Part shown: one piece after another, positions 1-8,644 of the stretch
How positions within the stretch are numbered: position 1 is the stretch's first letter
How the letters are laid out: each line of letters starts with the position of its first letter
NCBI GenBank assembly: GCA_017962765.1
Contig: JAGCUP010000128.1
Location: 1 to 34,760 of the forward strand
Direction: 5' to 3'
Length of the DNA: 34,760 bases
Source of the DNA: Muribaculaceae bacterium
Lineage (GTDB): Bacteria > Bacteroidota > Bacteroidia > Bacteroidales > Muribaculaceae
Program-made: the position numbers and the translations under genes
The notes under the pieces: model-generated
Told to the model about the DNA's origin: nothing
Database searches by the model: none
Seen by the model: the letters and a program-made list of their open reading frames with translations, nothing else

Positions 1-171
1 AAATTCTCCCAGCGACTGCGGCCCGTTGAAATTCCTTAAATCCATTCGCCCTCGATTTTTTTGTTCAACAAAATTACTCACTAATTCGCAACTCTCAAAA
101 TATTTTGCGCATTTTGGCCGCAAAAGTCGAAAAAAGCGTGCCCTATTAGCACCTTTTAGCCAAAAAAGCCT

Positions 172-179
172 TATCTTTG
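172..179 (+). promoter_or_regulatory. Bacteroidota -7 element for the ugd-ruvC genes
   Basis: TATCTTTG matches the Bacteroidota -7 consensus TAnnTTTG and ends 28 bases before the ugd ATG. I see no TTTG at the expected 19-21 base distance upstream, so only half of the promoter is supported. The rest of bases 1-207 is AT-rich and I see no gene in it. Confidence 0.5.
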
Positions 180-207
180 TGGCACAAAAATCTAAAAAGA
201 AAAAGCT

Positions 208-1521
208 ATGAACATCTCAATTGTTGGAACTGGATATGTGGGCCTCGTCACTGGCTCATGCTTTGCCGACATTGGCGTTAACGTCACTTGTGTCGATACC
301 GACTCGCGCAAAATCAACCTGCTGCTCTATGGCGGGCTTCCCATCTACGAGCAAGGCCTCGAGGCCACCGTCAAGCGCAACGTGGCCGAGGGAAGGCTAC
401 ATTTCACTGCCGACCTCGACTCGGTGTTCGACAACGCCGACTTCGTGTTTTGCTGTGTCGATACCCCCCCGGGTCCTGACGGCTCGACCGACCTTGAGCA
501 GGTACGCAACACCGCCGAGCATTTCGCCCGCGCCCTCGACCACTACACGGTGTTTGTCATCAAGAGCACGGTGCCCGTGGGCACCTGCGACATGATTCGC
601 GACCTCATCGCCGGCATTCTCGCCGAGCGGGGCGTGAAGGAGGAGTTCGATGTGGTGAGCAACCCCGACTTCCTCACCGAGGGCAACGCCATCAAGGACT
701 TCATGCGCCCCGACCGCGTGGTCATCGGCACCTATAACGAGCGTGCCCGCCAAGCCATGGACCGCTTGTACCAGCCGCTGCGCTACAACAACTTCCCAAC
801 CATCTATACCGACAACGTGACGGCCGAAATGATTAAGTATGCCGCCACCTCGATGCTCGCCACCCGCGTGAGCTTCATGAATGAAATCGGCAACCTGTGC
901 GAGGTGGTGGGCGCCGACGTCAACACGGTGCGCTTGGGCGTAGGCACCGACAGCCGCATCGGCCCCAAATACATCTATCCGGGCTGCGGCTACGGCGGCA
1001 CACTGTTCCCCAAGGACATCAACGACCTCATCAACATCGCCGACCGCCACAACTACTCGATGGACGTGCTGCGCGCCGTCGAGAAGGTCAACAACCGCCA
1101 GAAACGCGTACTCTTCGACAAACTCGTGCGGCACTATGGGGCCGACGACCTTAAGAATAAGACCGTAGCCATCTGGGGACTTTCGTTCAAGCCCGAGACC
1201 GACGACATCAGCGGCTCGCCAGCCATCAACACCCTCGACCTGCTCATCGAGGCCGGATGCCATGTGCGCGTCTACGACCCGGTGGCGATGAACGCCTGCA
1301 AGTACCGCTGGAGCGAGATTTACTGCGCACTCGACATCTACGACGCCGTCAACGGCGCCGACGCCCTCTTGCTCATCACCGAGTGGCGACAGTTCCGCGT
1401 GCCGGCCTGGGACCGCGTACTCGCCGCGATGCGTACGCCGGTCGTCATCGACGGGCGCAACATCTACAATCCCGCCGAGCTCGCCGAGAAGGGCTTCACC
1501 TATTACTGCATTGGCAAGTGA
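208..1521 (+). CDS. ugd: UDP-glucose 6-dehydrogenase family protein lacking the catalytic Cys
   Basis: The 437-residue protein is collinear with UDP-glucose dehydrogenases, which oxidise UDP-glucose to UDP-glucuronate with two NAD+ in the cytoplasm for surface polysaccharide synthesis. The Rossmann motif GTGYVG is at residues 7-12, KSTVPVG at 119-125, the FLTEG loop at 155-159 and FPKD at 267-270. The active site is unusual. The Cys that normally precedes FPKD is Leu266, with the motif reading GGTLFPKD instead of GGSCFPKD. The usual Asn four residues after Lys210 is Thr214, the usual Glu of NPEFL is Asp154, and the GTP motif reads DTP at 85-87. Lys210, Glu158, Thr121 and Asp270 are kept. The fold assignment is secure. 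Normal four-electron oxidation of UDP-glucose is doubtful, and another nucleotide sugar or a single oxidation is possible. The stop codon overlaps the ruvC start. Confidence 0.9.
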   Translation: MNISIVGTGYVGLVTGSCFADIGVNVTCVDTDSRKINLLLYGGLPIYEQGLEATVKRNVAEGRLHFTADLDSVFDNADFVFCCVDTPPGPDGSTDLEQVRNTAEHFARALDHYTVFVIKSTVPVGTCDMIRDLIAGILAERGVKEEFDVVSNPDFLTEGNAIKDFMRPDRVVIGTYNERARQAMDRLYQPLRYNNFPTIYTDNVTAEMIKYAATSMLATRVSFMNEIGNLCEVVGADVNTVRLGVGTDSRIGPKYIYPGCGYGGTLFPKDINDLINIADRHNYSMDVLRAVEKVNNRQKRVLFDKLVRHYGADDLKNKTVAIWGLSFKPETDDISGSPAINTLDLLIEAGCHVRVYDPVAMNACKYRWSEIYCALDIYDAVNGADALLLITEWRQFRVPAWDRVLAAMRTPVVIDGRNIYNPAELAEKGFTYYCIGK

Positions 1522-2093
1522 GCGGCGAGTTAAGGCAATACGACAAGATTATCATCGGCATTGACCCGGGCACCAACGTCATGGGCTATGCCCTGTTGGG
1601 CGTGAAGGACAAATCGCTCGGCGTACTCGCTATGGGCGTACTCAGGCTCAACAAGTTCGATGACCACTATATGCGCCTACACCACATTTATGAGCGCGTC
1701 GCCGGACTCGTCGAGGAATTCCTGCCCGACGAAATGGCCATCGAGGCGCCCTTCTTCGGCAAGAACGTGCAGTCGATGCTCAAATTGGGACGCGCACAGG
1801 GCGTGGCCATCGCCGCCGCACTCTCGCGCCAAGTACCCATCACCGAATATGAGCCGCGAAAGATAAAAATGGCCATCACCGGCAACGGAGCAGCCAGTAA
1901 GGAACAGGTGGCCGCCATGCTGCAACGACTGCTGGCCCTCTCGCCCGACGACATGCCGCAGTTCCTCGACGCCACCGACGCCCTGGCCGCCGCCCTGTGC
2001 CACCACTACGAGAGCCAGAAACCCGTCAAGAGCCATGGCAGCGGCTCATGGAAAGACTTCGTAGCGCACCACCCCGACCGTCTCGCCCGTTAA
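1518..2093 (+). CDS. ruvC: Crossover junction endodeoxyribonuclease RuvC
   Basis: RuvC is the Holliday-junction resolvase that acts with RuvAB in recombination and repair. The protein has 191 residues from the chosen start, close to the usual 170-190. The four acidic residues of the family are visible: Asp16 in GIDPGTN, Glu76 in AIEAPFF, and Asp151 and Asp154 in DATDAL. No ATG is available before the first catalytic motif. A GTG at 1518 overlaps the TGA of the preceding gene (GTGA), so I use it as the start. The reading frame is open further upstream inside ugd, but that part has no RuvC character. Translation is probably coupled to ugd. Identity is firm; the start is likely but rests on an overlapping non-ATG codon. 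Confidence 0.93.
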   Translation: MSGELRQYDKIIIGIDPGTNVMGYALLGVKDKSLGVLAMGVLRLNKFDDHYMRLHHIYERVAGLVEEFLPDEMAIEAPFFGKNVQSMLKLGRAQGVAIAAALSRQVPITEYEPRKIKMAITGNGAASKEQVAAMLQRLLALSPDDMPQFLDATDALAAALCHHYESQKPVKSHGSGSWKDFVAHHPDRLAR

Positions 2094-2143
2094 TGACAAA
2101 AAAACAATATTTCATCCAATAAATAAAGAACAACCGTTTACCC

Positions 2144-3325
2144 ATGGCCCAAGACACCATAACCCAAGAGTCCCCGCGCAAACGCTACGACTTCGACCGC
2201 GTGGCGCGACTGGTGATTACCCTGGTCACCGTGGTGGCCATCATCTATGTGCTCAACTACCTCAGCAGCGTGTTATTACCATTCCTCATCGGGTCGCTGC
2301 TGGCCTACATGATAAACCCGCTCGTAGAGCTGCTGCAGCGGGCGCTGCGCCTCAAGAGCCGCATCATTCCCACCATCTTGGGCATGGCGCTCACCATCGG
2401 GGGCATCGCGCTTGTGCTGTGGTTAGTCATTCCCTACTTGGTGCGCGAGTTCACCAATATGGGCCAAATGCTGGCGAAATACGCCCAATCGTCATTCACC
2501 TCGTCGCAAATCCCGCCGGCCATCCACGACTTCCTGCGCGAAAACCTCGACTTCGAGAACTTGCAGACGCTGTTCACGCGCGAACAATGGATTGATATTA
2601 TCAAGAGCGTGGCAAGCGGCACATGGAGCGTGGTGGGCGGCACATGGAGCATTCTGCTGTCGGTGGTGACATTGCTTATCGTGTTGCTCTACATGTTCCT
2701 CATCCTGATTGATTACGAAAAAATCACACACGCATTTAAAGGCGCCATACCGCCGCGATACCGCCGACTCTCGTTTCGCATCATGCGCGACGTGGGCACG
2801 ACCATGAGTCGCTATTTCCGCGGACAGGCTCTCGTGTCGTTCTTCGTTGGTGTCATCTTCGCCATTGAGTTCTCCATCATTGGCCTACCCATGGCCATCG
2901 TCTTCGGTATGTTCATCGGCCTGCTCAACATGGTGCCCTACCTGCAACTCACCTCGATTCCCATCGCCGCTTTCCTCTGCCTCGTGGCAAGCGTCGCCAC
3001 AGGCGGCAGTTTCTGGGCGCTCTTCGGGTGGACTATCGGCGCCTACTGCCTGTGCCAGGTCATCCAAGACCTCGTGCTCATCCCCCTCATCATGAAGCAA
3101 CAGATGGGCCTCAACCCGGCTATCATCTTCCTTGCACTCTCAATATGGGGTTACTTGCTGGGACTGCTGGGACTTATCATCGCCCTGCCCTTAACCACAC
3201 TCATTGTTTCCTACTACAGCGAGTTCGTCCTCCACACTCCCAACCCCCTGTACCACAGCCGTAAGAAGAAGAAAACGAAAACCGAGAAGTTCAAAGAAGT
3301 CATTGCCCGCGAGCCCGCAAAATAA
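2144..3325 (+). CDS. AI-2E family transporter (TqsA/PerM-like)
   Basis: The 393-residue protein belongs to the AI-2E/UPF0118 family of polytopic inner-membrane proteins. It has an N-terminal pair of membrane segments (about residues 20-60), a third near 80-105, a soluble stretch around 110-160, and a hydrophobic C-terminal half with GLLNMVPYLQ and GPxIF-like helices typical of the family. The tail (about 365-393) is rich in Lys and cytoplasmic. Members export autoinducer-2 or exchange ions, and the substrate cannot be told from sequence. It starts 50 bases after ruvC with no promoter motif in the gap, so it may be cotranscribed. It converges on the acyltransferase gene. Confidence 0.9.
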   Translation: MAQDTITQESPRKRYDFDRVARLVITLVTVVAIIYVLNYLSSVLLPFLIGSLLAYMINPLVELLQRALRLKSRIIPTILGMALTIGGIALVLWLVIPYLVREFTNMGQMLAKYAQSSFTSSQIPPAIHDFLRENLDFENLQTLFTREQWIDIIKSVASGTWSVVGGTWSILLSVVTLLIVLLYMFLILIDYEKITHAFKGAIPPRYRRLSFRIMRDVGTTMSRYFRGQALVSFFVGVIFAIEFSIIGLPMAIVFGMFIGLLNMVPYLQLTSIPIAAFLCLVASVATGGSFWALFGWTIGAYCLCQVIQDLVLIPLIMKQQMGLNPAIIFLALSIWGYLLGLLGLIIALPLTTLIVSYYSEFVLHTPNPLYHSRKKKKTKTEKFKEVIAREPAK

Positions 3326-3328
3326 GCC

Positions 3329-3370
3329 GTGAGCTGTGAGGCGTGAGCTTTGAGGTGTGAGGCGTGAGCG
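3329..3370. repeat. Heptanucleotide tandem repeat, six units
   Basis: Six 7-base units follow the AI-2E gene stop: GTGAGCT, GTGAGGC, GTGAGCT, TTGAGGT, GTGAGGC, GTGAGCG. The consensus is GTGAGSY. The array fills most of the 68-base gap between two convergent genes. No hairpin with a T-run is visible there. Confidence 0.85.
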
Positions 3371-3393
3371 ACCTCTTGACGGATTCCATGTTT

Positions 3394-4413
3394 TTACTTG
3401 GATTTCAATGCTTTGTGCAGGAGGGTGGCAAGAGGCAGCAGGATTGCGAGGGCAAGGACATGGTGGTAGGGGAAGAGATCGAGGCCGTAGTGTGCGGCAA
3501 GGGGGCAGGCAAGATGGGAAACAGCCATGGCCACCACCACTTGGAAAAGATAGGTCTCAAAGCTGATGTTCCCGAGCCATTGTAACGGGCACACCGCGAA
3601 GAGTTTGCCGACGAGGCCTTCGCGGCCGTGGTTATAACCAGCGACGAAGACGAGGAACGCAATAGGCAGCCACCACAGGGGAGCGTTCTCCCAAGGTGCC
3701 GATGCCGGGCACAACCTATTGATAATCACCACAGCGGCAAAGAACACGATGGCAACCACCTCAAGGAAAGTATACGATTTAATTAGCGACTTGCGGCGCG
3801 CGGCCTCGACGAGACCGAAGATTGCCATACCCAAGAAATAATCGATGAGGCGCGCGGGCGGGAAAAAGTAGAAGAAATCGCGCCATGACTGCGGAAGCCA
3901 TAGGCACGCCACAGCAAAAGCGGCACAAAGCACCACGGCAAGGGTTACGGCCCAGCGCGTGCCGAGGCGACGCAAGAGGGCGAGCAGCAACGGCGTGACG
4001 GCATAACAGAAAAGGATGGTGGAGAGGAACCAGGCTGGCACGTTGAGCGAGAGGTACACTTCGCGCTGTGGCACCCAGGCGTGGAGCAACGCGGCATTAA
4101 GGGCGAGGGTGCTTCCCTCGGGCAACTTGCCCAAATAGCGCCAGTTGAAAAGAAGCACGATAACGAGGGCCAACCAGTGCAACGGATAGAGGCGTAACGC
4201 GCGTTTCGTCACAAACTGTCCCCATTTGCCCGCCGTCCACATCTTGTCGCCGTGATGCATGGCGTTGAGATAGCCAGCAGCGATGAGAAAGAAACTCACG
4301 CCCGCCCATGTAAGCTGATTGAAGTATCCGTTGGCGTAATAATGGAACAGGACAATACACAGGGCAAAGATACCCCGCCACGCATTGATTGTCGTGTTCA
4401 CTGGCCGCGCCAT
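3394..4413 (-). CDS. Acyltransferase family 3 membrane protein (OafA/YrhL-like)
   Basis: The protein has 339 residues and about ten membrane segments. Its N-terminus has the family signature: WRGIFALCIVLFHYY near residues 12-26, with the Arg and His that are conserved in acyltransferase 3 proteins. RALRLYPLHW around residues 71-80 is also typical. These enzymes move acyl groups, usually acetyl, from the cytoplasm onto periplasmic sugars of O-antigen, capsule or peptidoglycan. It lies 41 bases downstream of a family 2 glycosyltransferase in the hpt-adk operon, which suggests that both modify the same surface glycan. The acceptor is unknown. Confidence 0.88.
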   Translation of the reverse strand: MARPVNTTINAWRGIFALCIVLFHYYANGYFNQLTWAGVSFFLIAAGYLNAMHHGDKMWTAGKWGQFVTKRALRLYPLHWLALVIVLLFNWRYLGKLPEGSTLALNAALLHAWVPQREVYLSLNVPAWFLSTILFCYAVTPLLLALLRRLGTRWAVTLAVVLCAAFAVACLWLPQSWRDFFYFFPPARLIDYFLGMAIFGLVEAARRKSLIKSYTFLEVVAIVFFAAVVIINRLCPASAPWENAPLWWLPIAFLVFVAGYNHGREGLVGKLFAVCPLQWLGNISFETYLFQVVVAMAVSHLACPLAAHYGLDLFPYHHVLALAILLPLATLLHKALKSK

Positions 4414-4454
4414 AGTAAAGGTTAATGGAAAATGTTAAGGGTTCGGGAATGGGC

Positions 4455-5639
4455 TCAATCGACAATGGAGGTGTAGTTGCTTTTCTTGATGCGGTGGCCG
4501 CGCAACTTGTAAATCCAATTGACGAGCGGACGCCACAACAAGAGCGGGGTGGCGGTGAGCAACAAACGCGGAGCCTGCAACACCGAGCATACGCGCTTCA
4601 CGGCAAATCCCGTGAGGAGCCACAAGGCGAGGGCCAACACTGCGACAACAGCCACAACGAAGGCGTTGCGCCAGTCGAGGGCCGCGGCGGCAGCAAGCGC
4701 GCCCCAAGCGGTATAGTGGATGCAAGACCACAGGCCTTGGGCAAGGAATGGCCGTCGCACGGGCAACTGCGAGGTGGTGAAATCGCGGCGCAGCTTGAGC
4801 TCATAATGCGCGCGCGCCACATTGTGGTAGTGGGCCACGGCGTGACTCTCGGGTGCGAGCTGCACACGTGTGTTATCGCCATGCGCTATTTCGCTCACAA
4901 ACACGTCATCGTCGCCCCACTTGAGGTCAAGGGAGCGCGAAAAGCCCGTGTTGTCGAAAAAGAGTTGACGGCGGTAAGCCAGATTGTCGCCGGTGCCGCG
5001 ATAGGGATGGCACTTGATAGCGCTGGCAAGCCACTGCGAAGCCGTGAGTACTGTGTCAAGCACACGGTAACGACGTCCCATCTTGCGATCACTGTCGAAG
5101 CGATAGTGGGCATAGCCAAGCACCACATCCACGCCCGGCACGAAGTTACGGGCGATGAGCCGCAGCCAGTTGGTTTCATCGACGCTGCAGTGGGCGTTGG
5201 TGTTGACGATGACATCGCCATGGGCCGCCTTGATGCCGAGCATCAACGACAGTTTCTTGCGTGAGAGCGAACGCGTGCCCTCGGGAATGAAAGTGGTGCG
5301 CAAATGGCTGTATCGCGTGAGCATCTCGCTCAGGAAGTCCTTGGTGCCATCGGTCGAATCGTCGTCGGCCACGATGACCTCGTAGCGCGGGTAGTCTTGT
5401 TGGAGCAATGTGGGCAGGAAACGCTCGAGCCACTCCACATCGTTGTGGGTATAGACGAGGACCGAAACGGCAGGCAGGTCGTCGTCGGCCAGGTATTCGC
5501 GGTTCGTCTCGCCTTCGGCCACATGGCGCTCAAGGCGGCGCGCACGGAGCCACAGCCACACCACGTCCGTGACGGCCGTGACGGCGGCCACGGCGAGCAG
5601 CGCCCACTGGAGTGGCGAAAGAAGGACGTTAAAAGTCAT
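4455..5639 (-). CDS. Family 2 glycosyltransferase, membrane-anchored, atypical DxD
   Basis: The 394-residue protein has an N-terminal membrane anchor (about residues 8-33), a GT-A fold domain from about 56 to 290, and two hydrophobic segments near the C-terminus (about 300-370). Visible motifs are SVLVYTHND, VADDDSTDGT, a TGDNLAYRR loop, and WGDDDVFV in the acceptor/base region. The usual metal-binding TDADC motif reads TNAHC (Asn148 and His150). A GTG six bases upstream (5645) would add two residues. I chose the ATG at 5639. It starts 17 bases after adk. It probably builds or extends a cell-surface glycan; donor and acceptor cannot be read from sequence. Confidence 0.85.
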   Translation of the reverse strand: MTFNVLLSPLQWALLAVAAVTAVTDVVWLWLRARRLERHVAEGETNREYLADDDLPAVSVLVYTHNDVEWLERFLPTLLQQDYPRYEVIVADDDSTDGTKDFLSEMLTRYSHLRTTFIPEGTRSLSRKKLSLMLGIKAAHGDVIVNTNAHCSVDETNWLRLIARNFVPGVDVVLGYAHYRFDSDRKMGRRYRVLDTVLTASQWLASAIKCHPYRGTGDNLAYRRQLFFDNTGFSRSLDLKWGDDDVFVSEIAHGDNTRVQLAPESHAVAHYHNVARAHYELKLRRDFTTSQLPVRRPFLAQGLWSCIHYTAWGALAAAAALDWRNAFVVAVVAVLALALWLLTGFAVKRVCSVLQAPRLLLTATPLLLWRPLVNWIYKLRGHRIKKSNYTSIVD

Positions 5640-5656
5640 GCCCACGAAACTACGCG

Positions 5657-6226
5657 TCAGTCAAGCGCTTTCTTGATTTCGTCGAAGATACCGTCGATGG
5701 TGCCGGTACCCTGGATAAAGCGGTAGAGGCCGCGCTCCTGATAGAACTCCTTGAGGGGCGCCGTGAGGTTGTGATAGACCTCGATGCGCTTCTTGATGGT
5801 CTCCTCGTTGTCGTCGCTGCGGCCGCTTATCAGTCCGCGTTTCACGAGGCGGTCCACGAGCTCCTCATCGGGCACTTCGAGGCCCACCACATGGTGGACG
5901 GCGGTGCCGCGCTCGGCGAGCATGGTTTCAAGGGCCTCAGCCTGCGCGATGGTGCGGGGAAATCCGTCGAAGATAACGCCATTTTGCGCCTCCTCGTGGT
6001 GGTCGTCGAGCACGCTGGCGAGGATATCAATCATGAGCTCATCGGGGATGAGCTGGCCCTGGTCCATAAAGGCGCGGGCGGTCATGCCGAGGTCGGTACC
6101 ACGGCGGATGTGGTCACGCAATACGTCACCCGTCGAGATGTGGAACAATTTATAGTGCTCGATGAGCTTCTCACTCTGTGTCCCCTTGCCCGAGCCGGGT
6201 GCGCCAAAAATTATGATATTCAGCAT
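5657..6226 (-). CDS. adk: Adenylate kinase
   Basis: The enzyme interconverts ATP + AMP and 2 ADP in the cytoplasm. The P-loop GAPGSGKGT is at residues 7-15, the AMP-binding STGDVLR follows near 31-37, and FDGFPRT at about 85-91 is the family signature. At 189 residues it is the short form with a small LID and no zinc-binding cysteines, as is common in Bacteroidota. It lies 23 bases after hpt, an order that groups two purine-salvage or nucleotide-balance genes. All motifs needed for activity are present. Confidence 0.97.
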   Translation of the reverse strand: MLNIIIFGAPGSGKGTQSEKLIEHYKLFHISTGDVLRDHIRRGTDLGMTARAFMDQGQLIPDELMIDILASVLDDHHEEAQNGVIFDGFPRTIAQAEALETMLAERGTAVHHVVGLEVPDEELVDRLVKRGLISGRSDDNEETIKKRIEVYHNLTAPLKEFYQERGLYRFIQGTGTIDGIFDEIKKALD

Positions 6227-6249
6227 AATCCTTTGAGTTTTAGCAATTT

Positions 6250-6795
6250 TCAGTCTACTTTCACATAGATGTCGGGCAGCGAACGTGCTTCGCCATCGAG
6301 GTCCAAGCCGTAGCCCAAGATGAAACGGCTGGGAATCTCGAAGCCCACATACTCGGGCACTTCGCCCGTGGTGAGCGATGCCGGCTTGTAAAGCAGGGTG
6401 GCCATCTTCATGCTCTTCGGGTTCTTGGCCCTGAGGATAGCCCTAAGTGCCTTGGCCGTGACGCCAGTGTCGACGATGTCCTCGACAATGATGACATCGC
6501 GCCCCGTGATGTTCTCGGCAAGGCCCATCACCTGCGTGATTTCGCCCGTCGATGAGGTACCCTCATAGGACTTGAAGCGGATAAAGGTGATTTCGCTGTG
6601 TTCCAGGTTCACAGCACGGAACAAGTCGGCGGCGAAGATGAACGAGCCGTTAAGAACGCAGACGAACACGGGCGGCAGCTCGTTGTTCTCGTAGTCGCGC
6701 CTGATTTCCTGCGCCACGCGCAGCACTTGTTTCTGAATCTCTTCCCTACTGATGTAAGGCTCGAAGTTGAGCCCCTTGATGGTGACTATTGCCAT
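6250..6795 (-). CDS. hpt: Hypoxanthine phosphoribosyltransferase
   Basis: This purine-salvage enzyme joins hypoxanthine or guanine to PRPP to give IMP or GMP. The PRPP-binding motif IIVEDIVDTGVT lies near residues 102-113 and VCVLNGSF near 44-51 marks the N-terminal loop. I start at the ATG at 6795 (181 residues, the normal size). The frame is open 28 codons further upstream, but that stretch is Lys/Arg-rich and overlaps the promoter. It is the first gene of the hpt-adk-glycosyltransferase-acyltransferase operon. Confidence 0.96.
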   Translation of the reverse strand: MAIVTIKGLNFEPYISREEIQKQVLRVAQEIRRDYENNELPPVFVCVLNGSFIFAADLFRAVNLEHSEITFIRFKSYEGTSSTGEITQVMGLAENITGRDVIIVEDIVDTGVTAKALRAILRAKNPKSMKMATLLYKPASLTTGEVPEYVGFEIPSRFILGYGLDLDGEARSLPDIYVKVD

Positions 6796-6827
6796 AGGAT
6801 TTCCCTTTAAATTGGTTTTTAAAAACG

Positions 6828-6859
6828 CAAAGTTACAACAAATTCTCGCAACCACCAAT
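6828..6859 (-). promoter_or_regulatory. Promoter of the hpt operon
   Basis: On the minus strand TAACTTTG (6835-6828) matches TAnnTTTG exactly. ATTG (6859-6856) sits 20 bases upstream at the place of the TTTG -33 box. The leader to the hpt ATG would be about 25-30 bases. Confidence 0.7.
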
Positions 6860-6877
6860 TTTTTTCGCCTCTTCCGC

Positions 6878-6914
6878 AAAAATCAACACCCGTCACGAGT
6901 TCACGCGACGGGTG
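6878..6914 (-). terminator. Rho-independent terminator of the envelope operon
   Basis: An 8-bp stem (CACCCGTC at 6887-6894 with GACGGGTG at 6907-6914) and a 12-base loop are followed on the minus strand by GATTTTTG. It lies about 30 bases beyond the stop of the small Cys-rich gene, so it ends the 10496-6944 operon before the hpt promoter. Confidence 0.75.
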
Positions 6915-6943
6915 CTTCAATACGTTTTTTGCTGTTCCAACCT

Positions 6944-7294
6944 TTATTTGGCGGGAGTTTGCTGGACGGGAGCGTCGGGGGTGGCAGGCTGGGCCACTTG
7001 GGTGGTGTCGGCAGGCATGCGCTCCATGTATCCATTGGGCTGGAACACGTGGCAGCTCGACGACATAATGCCCATGGCAACGCCCATGCCGGCAATGGCG
7101 ACGGCCTTGCCGAGCTGCTGACGTAACCTGAGTTGCCGCTCAAGCCATCGCATCTCGTTCTCGCATCGGGGGCAGGTGCCCTCGCAGTCGCCCTCGTGAT
7201 GACATTCGGCGGGAGTGTAGTCGATGTCATTGGCCTGCGCGATATCTTGCCTGATGGCCTTGAGGGTGTCGCAGATGTGTTTACCTTTGTTCAT
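6944..7294 (-). CDS. Small Cys-motif protein with one hydrophobic segment
   Basis: The 116-residue protein has no assigned function. The soluble N-terminus carries Cys31, Cys37, Cys41 and Cys44 in the pattern CX5CX3CX2C (CHHEGDCEGTCPRC), which could bind a metal. It is followed by a charged helix rich in Arg and Leu, a hydrophobic segment at about 64-82, and a Pro/Gln/Ala-rich tail. Proteins with the same N-terminal motif occur widely in Bacteroidales as conserved hypotheticals, to my knowledge. It is the last gene of the envelope operon, 47 bases after the CBS protein gene. The gap shows no promoter motif, and a terminator follows. Confidence 0.8.
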   Translation of the reverse strand: MNKGKHICDTLKAIRQDIAQANDIDYTPAECHHEGDCEGTCPRCENEMRWLERQLRLRQQLGKAVAIAGMGVAMGIMSSSCHVFQPNGYMERMPADTTQVAQPATPDAPVQQTPAK

Positions 7295-7341
7295 AACCGT
7301 AATTTATTTAGCTTAGTTGTAATCAATTAACACTTACACCG

Positions 7342-8640
7342 CTAATCTTCCGAAGCGTCAGGCTCTTTCTTGACAAGGCGCACGAGGTCGAGCTTGGCAC
7401 CCGTCTTCTTGATGACGGTGAGCGTGTAGTCATCGAGCTCGATGTGCTCGCCCTCGTTGGGAATGGCACCCAGACGCGTGAAGATGAGGCCGGCGATGGT
7501 CTGGTAGTCGTCGTTCTCGGGTAGGTCGATGTCGAAATCCTCGTTGATGCGCGTGATTTCCACGCGTCCGGCGAACTCGAACGTGCGTTCATCGACTTGG
7601 CGGGCGATGAGTTTCTTGCGCTTGCGGTCGTGCTCGTCCTCGATGTCGCCGAAGATTTCCTCCACGAGGTCCTCGAGGGTGACCATTCCCGCCGTGCCGC
7701 CAAACTCGTCAACGACGATGGCCATGCTTCGCTTTTCCTTGAGGAGCGACTGCATCATTTTCTTGGCGAGCATGGCCTCGGGGGCGAAGAGGACGGGCTT
7801 GATGCGGTCTTTCCAGTTGACATCGGTGACGAAGAGTTCGCTTACCTGAATAAATCCCAGCACATTGTCGATATCGTCGTGATAGACAACAAGTTTCGAT
7901 AGGCCGCTCTTGGAGAAAAGACTGATGAGGTCGTCGCTCGTGGTTTCGGCGATATCGACAGCCACAATTTCGTTACGCGGAATCATGCAATCGCGCAGCT
8001 TGGTATCGCCGAAGTCGAGGGCGTTCTCGAAGATTTTCACCTCGCGCTCCACTGTCTTATTCTCATCCTCGCGCTTATCGATGTTCTCCTGCAGGTAGTC
8101 ATCGAGCTCGTCGATGGTGATGAGGTCGAGGTTTTGCTTCGTCTCCTTAATGCCGAAAGCTTTCATAATTAGCCTCGAAAGCCATGTGGTGAACTTGCTG
8201 ATGGGATAGAGGAGGTAGTAGCACATCACGAGCGGCAGCGAGAAGGTGCGCAGCGAGTAGTTGGGGTTGATGCGGAACACTGCCTTGGGGATGAACTCGC
8301 TCACGATGAGGATGATAAGCGTGGAGGAAATGGTGATGGCGATGAGCGTAGCAGCCTCGCTGCCCAGCCAATTGTTGAACGTCTTTTCGAGCAGCGCGGT
8401 GAAACCGATGGCATAGACCACGTTCACAATGTTGTTGCCCACGAGCAACGTCGAAATGAAGGTGTCGCGGTGGGTGTAAAAGACATTAATGATGCGGTTG
8501 GCGAGGCCGCCCTTGGCCACGTCGATGCCCAGCCTCACCTTGTTCGACGAGACAAAGGCGATTTCCATGCCCGAGAAGAATCCCGACATGAGCATGGCCA
8601 CGAGCGTGATGATTAATGCTGGTATTGTGCTTATTTCCAT
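7342..8640 (-). CDS. CNNM/CBS/CorC-HlyC membrane protein (hemolysin family, GldE-like)
   Basis: The 432-residue protein has an N-terminal DUF21/CNNM membrane domain with about four segments (residues 5-185, including GFFSGMEIAFVSSNKVR). A pair of CBS domains follows at about 205-325 (CMIPRNEIVAVD and MAIVVDEFGGTAGMVTLEDLVEEIFG), then a C-terminal CorC/HlyC domain at about 345-425. Relatives carry out Mg2+ or Co2+ efflux, and the Bacteroidota branch includes GldE, linked to gliding and T9SS. Here there are no gliding genes nearby, so an ion-transport role is the safer call. It starts 4 bases after lptC. Confidence 0.93.
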   Translation of the reverse strand: MEISTIPALIITLVAMLMSGFFSGMEIAFVSSNKVRLGIDVAKGGLANRIINVFYTHRDTFISTLLVGNNIVNVVYAIGFTALLEKTFNNWLGSEAATLIAITISSTLIILIVSEFIPKAVFRINPNYSLRTFSLPLVMCYYLLYPISKFTTWLSRLIMKAFGIKETKQNLDLITIDELDDYLQENIDKREDENKTVEREVKIFENALDFGDTKLRDCMIPRNEIVAVDIAETTSDDLISLFSKSGLSKLVVYHDDIDNVLGFIQVSELFVTDVNWKDRIKPVLFAPEAMLAKKMMQSLLKEKRSMAIVVDEFGGTAGMVTLEDLVEEIFGDIEDEHDRKRKKLIARQVDERTFEFAGRVEITRINEDFDIDLPENDDYQTIAGLIFTRLGAIPNEGEHIELDDYTLTVIKKTGAKLDLVRLVKKEPDASED

Positions 8641-8644
8641 ATTG

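Noticed and set aside
26-211. 61-codon open frame before ugd
   Set aside because: It runs through the ugd promoter, overlaps the ugd start, and is a Lys/Ser/Phe-rich random-looking sequence.
397-1263. Minus-strand open frame of 288 codons opposite ugd
   Set aside because: It is a shadow of the GC-rich ugd gene with Val/Gly/His-rich sequence and no motif.
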